From: Spirodela intermedia
Lineage: Eukaryota > Streptophyta > Magnoliopsida > Alismatales > Araceae
Direction: 5' to 3'
NCBI GenBank assembly: GCA_902729315.2
Contig: LR746278.1
Location: forward strand, 2,427,501 to 2,491,500
Length of the DNA: 64,000 nt
In this document: positions 55,170 through 64,000 of the stretch, in pieces
Layout: each line of letters opens with the position of its first letter
How positions within the stretch are numbered: position 1 is the stretch's first letter
Made by a program: the position numbers and the translations under genes
Notes under the pieces: model-generated
Databases searched by the model: none
Told to the model about the DNA's origin: nothing
What the model saw: the letters and a program-made list of their open reading frames with translations, nothing else

Positions 55170-56510
55170 GATAGGTTTAGATTATGGTTGCTTTGCCTTT
55201 ATGATCGGTTATAATTTCTGACTTCCTGGCAGAGACTGAAACTGTAAGTGCTTGAGAAAAGGAAAATGGGAATCTGATATGCAGGATTATTTCTGCCCAA
55301 TCATATTAAAAGGTTTTGTGCTATAGTGGGCTACCCTGCATGCTTGGAAAGAAAAAAAAATCTATTCACCGGCATGTATATTCTTTGTCATCTTTGGTCC
55401 ATGCCTTTCCCACTCTATGCACATTGGTGATTCTCATCATTGAAAGATATTCTCAAGCTCATTGTTAGTGGAACACTACTGTTTTTTTCAGATTCTCTTC
55501 GCTGATGCCGGATCTTTACTTAGCAACATGCGCCCCATTTCTTGTCAGTTGCATGCACGTGTTTCTAATGCTAACTTAGCTGTTGTTTCATCACCATCAG
55601 CAGAAGTTGTTGGCCCATCAATCCTTGGTGGGCTTTTTCTTGTCTGTGCTTTCAGTGATCATAAAGGCATCCCTAGGGTAGGGTCGAGGATCATTTCTTC
55701 TATTTGCCTCATGCAGTATGTCAAGTATTTGGGTTTGCTTAAGCCTTTCCTCACCCTTCTCCCTTTACGATATCAGTTTCTTAGAAGCTGTTTTCTGGCT
55801 CCAAGTGGTTTGAATCTAACACTTAGCCCACTCTTTATTGCTTTTGCTTCTTTGGTATTTCTTTGAATGGATATCAAGAGCAGAGGAATCTGGTTGCCTG
55901 GATGTGGCATAACCAGTGTTCTGCCTCACTTTATTTTATTATGAACCCAAGCTTTTTTATTCAATGATTAATTAGTCAATTTTCTTCTGGTTGCACTATT
56001 TGCGGCCGCTGTCACAATCAACCAAGGGATATATTTTTTTTTAATTCTCCTTCAATTTTTTCTTGAATAAAGCCTTCTATATTTTTTGCCATCTATCCCC
56101 TTCACTGTCGTAATGGGGAAAGACACTCATTTGACCAACGACTTATCTGTGGCTTCATTCCACTCAGTCCTGGGCTACTGCAGTTCTTTTTGCACATTTC
56201 AGCGGCTTTTTGACTCCCCAATCGGGAACTTTTTGGCTCCCCATCGTTGACTCCTGCAACATCAGCAACAGATGATTGATATATAGATAATTTTAGGAAG
56301 AATTCTTTATCTAGGGAACCATCGGTAATTTGTCTCTTATTAGTCATTTCCTAGCTAGCCACCTTCCCCGGAGTCTGCGAGATTGTTTCCTTGCTTTCTT
56401 TCTGCACTCTTGCTCGCCTTGTTATTAGTTGGGCCGTCAATATTTGGGCCCTTGCCATCTTCCGAGATTTCCCCCCCCTTCCTAAGTCTTTTCCACAGGC
56501 TAAATATCTA
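55170..56510. other. 3' UTR and intergenic sequence after the 682-aa gene
   Basis: No gene supported. A 134-codon frame at 55462-55866 has no family mark and ordinary intergenic composition. Confidence 0.4.
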
Positions 56511-56587
56511 AATCCAAATCCTTGATTGGACGCCACTGTCTGTTGACCGCCGGCGATGTGTCGGACCTGGAGAACGCTTCGATATGT

Positions 56588-56614
56588 GCGAGAGAGAGAG
56601 AGAGAGAGAGAGAG
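56588..56614. repeat. (GA)n microsatellite
   Basis: About 13 GA units. A shorter GA run lies at 56803-56819. Both are some 2.4-2.6 kb upstream of the receptor kinase start codon. Confidence 0.9.
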
Positions 56615-56899
56615 AGTACCGCTTTGATTTTATACGACGGGGACAGCTTTCCTCCGTGGATCCATCTAGCAATTCGATGTCATCTCGGGAGCGAAATTGG
56701 TCTGCCGGTTGAGTCCTCATGTGGGCTCAGATTTCAGATTTCGAACCTTTAAATTCTTAATCGGGGAGGACTATCATCTGGGTCTTCAGGATTTTGCCTA
56801 CGTAAGAGAGAGAGAGAGAAGGCTGCCCCTTTCGATCTCCACTGGAAGTCAACCTGTCAAACCTGTAGCCATCGCCGGAAGCTTCTCCTCGCTCTCCCC

Positions 56900-59165
56900 G
56901 TCTTGCCCCAATCCGCAGGATAATCCGTGGTGTTGACGTTGGTCATCCGCTGCTTTAGATTTCTCTCTCTCTTTCTTCAAGATAACAATATTCTACGTCC
57001 GAGATCACCTTGCTTACCGCCGCTCTGACCACAGCTGCTTTGTGGGGCTCTCTCCTAGCATGAAAGGCGCAGTCGTGGAGAGCTGACCCGAAGCGGAAAG
57101 AGAGTGCGCCACTAGTTCATCAGCACCGTTTCACGGGAAAAGGCATCATCTTGGGTGAGAAAGGAAACGGCTTTGACGGGCCAGGGGGGCTCCGTGTCGG
57201 CTGGTCTTGACTGGGGAATCGAAGAACTTCGGCGGCAAGCGGTAGCGGCTCTGCCAATTGAAATCCCCTTCACTTTTTCGTCCTTGGCTGACTATCGGGA
57301 CGTCTCCGGCGTCTCTCGGAGGCTGTAGAGGGTAGAGGGCCTGTCTCTGGAAGGTGAAAGCTTACTGCCGGGAGAGTGATCGGCGGACGGGGGCCTGGAG
57401 AGCAATTCGTTCAAGTTTTCCAGTTTCCGCGGGCGCGGTCTTTCGTTCGTCCGTCCAGAGGTGATCCATCTCTCTACGCCTCCATACAAATCGTTTCTTG
57501 AACTTGCTCAACTAGAGGCTCTTGAAATTGACTGTACTAGGGTTTTTATATTTCTTTCCTCTACAGCAGTTACAATTTCTGGTTTTCTCTTTAGCTGTTC
57601 GCTATTTCGAAATCTGTGGATATATTTCTGTGAACTACAGCGAAGATTTCCAAAAAAATTACCCTTTCATAGGAGAACAATTTAGCATGTCAATAACCAA
57701 CGATGAAAGTTGATCTCTTTTGTCGCATTTTTATTATGCCCACTTATTAGTTTAGCAAAAATGGAGGATAATGTAGAACAACAGAACTATCGGACTATTG
57801 GAGTTGGATTCAAATTATTCCTCGTGGCAGACATGATCTTCAAATCGACAGGTATGCTTTATCGTAGCCAAGAAACATCTGCAATAATGCCAAGTTTGTA
57901 GGTAAAGCCTGCTGATCGGAGCTGTAGCAGTCATTGGGAAGTTAACTTGTGAAATTAACATGATATATTTCCCCAACAGCCTAAATGAACCGTCTCCTGT
58001 ACCTTCACTTTTATATCTTATAGCGTTATGATCTAGTAGAAGGTTAACCTTTTGGTATAACCGTTCTAATAGATGTGTATGAGTCATCATTATGGGTCTA
58101 CTCTGACCTGTTCCATTAAAAGCTTTAATCTGAACCAAGGCGAGACTCCAGTGAGATTATCAGGATCTTGATATGGGTTACTTTCGAGCTACACTGTGTG
58201 TAGGATCAGAGATCTTATCCCATGTCCTATCGTTTCATGGCAGGTTGGTCCTGAAATTATACATCTGCGTTGTTTCTCGTGCTTCATTTTATGTGTTTTC
58301 CTCTCAGTGGCACGTGATTCGGTGCGGGAGTTGTGTTTTAGAAAAATATGAAGGATGCGGTGTAGAATCTGCTAAAAAATGTTGAAATAGGTGAATTTTC
58401 TGCAGGGTAGCAAGAGTAATATTCCGTTGCCATGGTTGACCATTAGAGAAGTTTCTTTTTTGTTAGAAAAAGGTCTTGGTTCCGGGGCTATTCTCAGAAA
58501 ACGTGTCAACACCGTGAACTGGCTGATTGAAGAGGATAGTCTCGGATTTTTCTTTCATTGAGGGTTGTTGTTGTGGGGTACTGAAGGTCTAAAAAGTGAA
58601 ATGAGTAGTGAAGTGGTGATACTTAATGAGGAGGGGCTTTAGTGTTGACAGGATGTTTGTGTCTTGTGGCGATCATCTTTCTCCACAATTTTCGTAATTT
58701 CCAGTTCACATTTTGTTTGGCCGCTTGATATATTTGAGGATTGGTGGCCTCATCCATTTCCTTTTGATAAGGGGTTTATGCTACCTTGATCTATTGGAGA
58801 TTTAAATAGATTCTGATCCGCTGGAGTTCACACATGCTGTGCTTGGGATCCACTGACCAATTGTGCTTTGATGGCTTGGTATGCTATTCAGTATTTATTC
58901 TCCTTTTGTCGATATGGTCTGCAAAATTGGTCTGTTTGGATTTGAACTGCAGACCGAATTGGGAGTGTGGGTGAGCGTCTCCTGATTCTGATTCAAGGAA
59001 TTACATGTTATTGAGTCTTGCCATTTAGAAGCAACTAATTCATTCTCATTTCTGTGGTACTGTATATTAAAGGTTTAATAAAGTAATTTTCTCTATGGTA
59101 GGAATGAGCTTCAGGCACTGGTTTCAATAGCCGTGGCTAATTAGCACTAAAGAATTCCGAAGGGG
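56900..59165 (+). other. Upstream region and possible spliced 5' leader of receptor kinase gene
   Basis: The GC-richer part (56.8-57.5 kb) with CT-rich runs looks like promoter and transcription start of the receptor kinase. The following 57.7-59.1 kb is intron-like (T-rich, no coding). A splice-acceptor-like tggtag near 59100 just before the first coding exon would fit a leader intron. This is inference only. Confidence 0.35.
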
Positions 59166-62100
59166 ATGTTGTTCAAGTTGTCCTTTGCTCTTGCTTGTTT
59201 GCTCAAGTTTGTTGCATCTGATTACCAAGGTACAATGTTTTCTTCAACTATGAAAATCATATTTAGGCGACTTTTTTTGTCTAATATCCAATTTTTTATT
59301 TTTTTAACCTGTAAGTTTTGTCCATTTTTTCGCTTCATGCATATGTTAATGTCCCTCGACACCCTTTTTTTCTGTGTTGAAGCTCCTAAGAATCTCTCGT
59401 TTCCTCCCTTTTAGGCTTCCCTTTTTTCTCTTTCCTGCTTCGTTTTGATTGCAGAGGTACCTGGTACATGTGGTTCACCTAGCATCGAGATCCCCATAGA
59501 TCTCTTGCTAACAGTTAGTTTTTTCTCTTCGAGGATCTCTATTTTATTTCTCATATGTTTTACAAAACCTACTATGTAGCATGTCTATCTTCTAATGATT
59601 TGAATTTTCTTCATTCCAATTTTCATATTTAATGTCATATATTTTGTTTTCTCATCACAATCAGCTTGAGATAGCTTCATTTATTTCTCTGACCGACTAT
59701 TGTCACATTATATGCCTCAATTTGTTCTAGCATTATTAGCAGATAGTTTTTGCGTTAATGAGTACGGTTCTTATATCTGTTTGTAGCTCTGACGCAGATA
59801 AGTATGATGCACATGCTAATAAAACGAACGTTCAGTTATGGGATCTTCGGGAATTGATTAGGAATGCTCGTATTAAAGTATTTAGTGGAATCTTCACTGG
59901 ATTAATTTCATTCTTTTGTTTTATGGGGTGTATGAAAAGCCCCAAGAGCATATGTGCGCATGTAAAACTTTCTCCACTCAGTTTTCATATGCATTACTCT
60001 TTATTTGCCATAATGGCCAATTGAACTTGTAATGGAGTTCTTGGTTCTCAATTTCATTACATCTAATTTACCAAGGGCATGCTCAGCAAGGCTGAAGCGT
60101 TAATAAGCATGGGAATTTGTTTGCAGGGGATGCACTAGATGATTTGAGGAAGCGCTTAAATGCCTCTGATAACCAGCTCAAAGACTGGAACACAAATATG
60201 GTCAATCCATGTACTTGGAACTCCGTTATCTGCGATGATCAAGGCAATGTCATTCAAGTGTAAGTTGTTCATAGTATGGTAGCACCTGATCTCCAAAAAG
60301 TACTATAACTTAATGTTCTCGGTGATCGAGAAATCATTATTTTCAGCATTTTGCTCGAATCCATTCCTAGAAGAATGGCTTTGATGACCTTATACATGAT
60401 CCATGATAATGCTGAAAAATTTTCGCAGCACATTACCTTCCATGGGATTTACTGGAACTTTGTCGCCAAAAATAGGAGCTCTAAAGTTTCTGTCTGTTCT
60501 GTAAGTATTAGTCAATTTGTACTCCTATTTTCATTTTTTGTGGACTAGTGATGTGCTAAACTCTTATCCTGTTAACTAAGGTTTCACTTCAATTTGAATA
60601 TTCAAATCTTAGTATCTCTCTAATTTAGTTAGCTTTATAATCACACTGGTACCTATTTGAAAATTTCAATTCATTTAATTCTTGCACATTATCTTAGTGA
60701 ATATATATGAGATCAGAACATGGTTGCTCGTTCTTTAGATGCCTTTTTTTCATGGGTTTTGTTGAAGAGATATTTTAGGCAGATTTAACTTCTTGTGAAT
60801 ACCATCCATAAGTTTATTTAAAGTATGACATTAATTTATGTCTTAATTAAACTTGCTGGGGCTCTATTTCCTGTTTCTTGGTTTAAGTTTTACCATTCAA
60901 CTATTGATCCCATGTACCAGCTTAAGTCACTGGACTATTAATGCCTGGTATGTTGTCCTGTCACCAAAACTGGCCAATATATGATGAATCCTATTACTTG
61001 GAGCGTTAATTCTCTTTGGGATCAAATTTTCTGCTGGATATAAAGATCAAGTTCAAGGGCAACGAAAGCCTTACTCCAAACTTTGCGAAAGAGCTGCCTG
61101 GTGATCCCTAGGTTGCAGCACGTCCACTCCCGACTCATTTTCTTTTTGTGAAGAATGAAGAGAGCCCTCTGGTCTCAAGGAAGACACTTACATTTTTCCA
61201 GGAAAATTCGACAACCAGGCAGCCACATGAATAAGCAGACTTCAACTAGTGAGGACAGTTTAGGGGCATCCAACTTGATTGCCAAAGTAAATGTACAGTG
61301 GCCATGATGCAGAAAAGAGTAAAAGAGAAGGTGGTAGCTAGGTACAAGAGGAAGCCCCAATTTAAACTTATATATGTCTACTGCGGAAGAAATTGAATAT
61401 ATAATGAAAAATGTTATCTTGAAAGCCGTACTCATCTTAGAAAACAAACAGATTGCCAGAATGACTACAAGATTGGCGTTGTAAGGAAAGGAACAATTCT
61501 TTTTTGAAATTGAGCTGGTTCAGAGATACACTATTTTTTTATTAACCTCCAATGCAGTGCATTGTTTCAAGTAATGTGTATGCCATTTACCTGAATATTT
61601 CTCTCTGTTACTCACGCTTCCTGTCTCAGAAGCTTATAACACCATGCTGAGATATAACATTAGATGCTTTAATGTGTTTTTAAATCAGATCACTACCTGG
61701 TAACAAGATAACAGGCCAGATACCAATAGAATTTGGAAATCTGTCAAATTTGACGAGCTTGAACTTGGAAAATAATCATTTAAGTGGGGAAATACCAGAT
61801 GCTCTCGGCAACCTTCCCAAGCTTCAGATTTTGTGGGTAGCATATTTCCTGATTTCGAATTAGTGAGGCTTCTCTATGAAATGATTTCACCGTTCTTATG
61901 TCTGAATCGTCATTTGTTGCAATGTGCGCAGGGTTTTGAGTCAGAACAATCTTAGCGGAAAAATTCCTGAGAACTTTTCAAACCTGTCAAGTTTAAGTGA
62001 TATGTAAGTAAATTGGCCGTGACAGTGACTTACCTTCGCTTGGAGATCTAGTTGGGGCTGTATTCATATCTAGACATTCGATTCTGGTTTATTTGCAATG

Positions 62101-62985
62101 CATTTTCCGTATCCTCCTGAATTAACAGCGTGGTTTTATTTTTCAGTTAATGTTACGCTCACTCGCTAAATAGATGAAAATGGTTGCATTGGATGTAGCT
62201 CTAATTCCGGATGGAATAGCTGTTCTTTATTTTTTGTATCCATGAGGTTTCATAAAATATTGGACCAGACAATAGGTGTTGGCAGGATGCACTAATTGCA
62301 TGTTCTTTGTTAATAAATAGTGAGCTTTTCCCGTTCCCCAGTTATACCCCGAGAACCAAGAGTAAAAAAAATTTTCCATTGTAACACTATTCTGCAGAAG
62401 GCTCCAGTTTTTATCTGTACAGTGAAAGGTGCTCAAGTTTTTTTCATAACTCCAATTATTGATTTATCGGTACTGATTTTTTGTCTGCAGTCAGATAGCC
62501 TTCAATAACCTGAGTGGTACAATACCTGACCGCCTTTTTGAAGTGGGGAGATACAAGTAAGAATAATTTCTTTATGATATTATAAGAATAAAGTATAAAA
62601 TCTTTCATTATGTTTTGTGGTTTCAAAGATTCTTAAATGGTTTCTTTTCTCACAATTTTTTTGTTGAGCAGTTTTACCGGAAACAACTTAAACTGTGGTC
62701 CGAATTTTCCCCATGTTTGTGTATCCAGCATTGCTGAGAATGGTATGCAGTCCTTTGTTGTAAACTGAAGAATTGTACATTTGAAGAAGTGGAAGATTTA
62801 GTTTAATATTTTTGTGGGTATAACTTGTGTATCATTTGGCTCCACAGGGGGATCACAAAAACCAAATATTGGGCTTGTGCTTGGAATTGCTATACCAGTA
62901 ATACTCCTTGTTTCTGTGGTAATATTTTTTGTGTTGAAGGGGAGGAGGAAAGGTTACCATCGTGAAGTCTTTGTAGATGTTGCAG
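59166..62985 (+). CDS. LRR receptor-like kinase (LRR-II type), 5' part; kinase beyond window
   Basis: Coding exons: 59166-59229, 60127-60259, 60429-60500, 61689-61832, 61932-62003, 62491-62556, 62672-62742, 62848-62985 (760 nt, about 253 residues, GT-AG introns). They give a signal peptide ([18 protein letters not shown]), the LRR N-terminal cap ([30 protein letters not shown]), about five leucine-rich repeats in 72- or 144-nt exons, the [15 protein letters not shown] cap, a membrane segment ([20 protein letters not shown]) and the juxtamembrane [13 protein letters not shown]. Exon lengths and motifs match the LRR-II receptor kinases related to SERKs (At5g10290/At5g65240 type), which act at the plasma membrane as receptors or co-receptors. 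The family has a cytosolic Ser/Thr kinase encoded by later exons; none is seen before 64000. SERK itself is less likely because there is no Pro-rich SPP segment. Confidence 0.9.
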
Positions 62986-64000
62986 GTATGGGTTTGTTTT
63001 GGGTTGACGAATCAGTTAATATTTGGTGTCTTGGATTCTAGATTCAAATATGCAACGACAGGATAGTTATCCCTATTACTATCTATGTAGCTTTTCATAT
63101 AAATTTCGCAGATGATGAACATTATGTTAACACCAAGCATTCTTTGAACTCGGTATCTTTGTAAAAAAAATGGTAACTACCATCTAATCATTAAATAATG
63201 AATGAAACGGGGAAGGATGTAGGTCCTCCATGAAACTCTCAAAACTCAGTTAGCTATGTACAGCAGAAAGGCAGTGTTGGTCATATTTGCTAAACCAAAA
63301 TGGCAACATGACAAATTTATGCCTTTCTTTGTTAGAAAAAATCGCACCACCTCTTTGATCTTGTTACATGATTGAGTACCCTAGCATCCGAAAGGCTTTC
63401 CTTTTGAAAAATTCAGTTGTTTATCCAAAGTCTGCATGGTCAATAAGCCACCTGGTCTTGAAATCCCCTTTCTCTGTCTAATGCTGGGGCCACCTTAAGA
63501 AAGGCGACCATATGCCTTGGTTGTTTCTGATTTATTCTTCATGTGTGACCTGGTAAATCTCATGGGAGGACCATCCAAGGAACAGATGCTGCAAAGATTC
63601 TGATTCATATCTACTAAAGCTTCGTGCAGTGTGAATGCTACCTAAAAACAGAGCTAGTCTATCACAAATAGTAGTTTCCCGCACTAGAAAGTTCACATTG
63701 ATGTATTACTGTTGGTCTCTCTTATCCTAATGATGCAACAGAACCTAACTGAAATCTCCAATCATCTTTCTTAAAACATTACTTTGAAAACTTTTTAGTT
63801 CTTTTTTTTATTTGAACGTCACATATCATGCCAAGTGAAGTTTATTGAGCCGCTGAGACTTAGAGACTTATTAGTTTTCCTTGATTATATGCATTGAAAA
63901 CCGTTGAAAATATTACCCATTTCTACAGAATCGCTGATTATGATCTCTTCCTAGGTGTGAAACCGTAAAAAGGGCATTTAATAGCAGTTATTCTGACAAA
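62986..64000 (+). other. Intron of the receptor kinase gene
   Basis: The sequence follows a GT donor (gtatggg) after exon 8 and shows no kinase motif in any frame. It therefore appears to be one long intron running past the window edge. Confidence 0.6.

Noticed and set aside
63000-64000. Kinase-domain exon of the receptor kinase
   Set aside because: No glycine loop, VAIK, HRD or DFG motif in any frame; the sequence reads as intron.

Overview
The window is nuclear plant DNA. The evidence is spliced genes with GT-AG introns, several classes of LTR retrotransposon debris, many (GA)n/(CT)n microsatellites and four recognisable plant protein families. Coding sequences with a GC-rich 5' part grading into AT-richer 3' sequence (clear in the 53.1-55.2 kb gene) suggest a monocot, perhaps a non-grass commelinid such as a palm or a banana/ginger relative. 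That placement is an inference from composition only.

Four host genes are well supported. (1) 11462-15431 (+) is an eight-exon gene for a 244-residue membrane protein of the plant DUF1475 type, built as a four-exon module present twice. (2) 16015-16941 (-) is a single-exon FHA-domain protein with two AT-hook-like motifs. (3) 51301-52514 (-) is a four-exon plant cysteine oxidase (PCO), the oxygen-sensing N-degron enzyme. It stands head to head, about 600 bp apart, with (4) 53120-55168 (+), a 682-residue protein with a signal peptide, one C-terminal membrane segment and a KxKxx-type ER-retrieval tail. A fifth gene, an LRR receptor-like kinase, begins at 59166 (+). Its ectodomain, membrane segment and juxtamembrane exons are present, but the kinase exons lie beyond 64000.

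The accessory part (1-11 kb, 17-32.4 kb, 47 kb) is dominated by two families of small, GC-rich, multi-pass membrane proteins that I do not recognise with certainty, called here family A (about 129 aa, four membrane segments) and family B (about 170-185 aa). I count six A copies (one intact) and nine B copies (three open) in all states of decay. They repeatedly lie next to each other and next to gypsy retrotransposon fragments, so A and B appear to have spread together. The 6.6-8.7 kb stretch also holds a GC-rich minisatellite in both orientations and a perfect 37-bp inverted repeat.

Mobile elements: a degenerate Ty1/copia element with both LTRs (about 21.7-26.5 kb, -); a gypsy leader plus gag cut off before protease (about 27.8-30.45 kb, +); and a long AT-rich nest of degenerate Ty3/gypsy copies (32.4-46.96 kb) with several LTR/3'UTR copies, gag remnants in both orientations and one pol remnant (end of reverse transcriptase through integrase). 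Region 48.1-50.9 kb is AT-rich and I could assign nothing in it. No tRNA, rRNA or CRISPR array was recognised.
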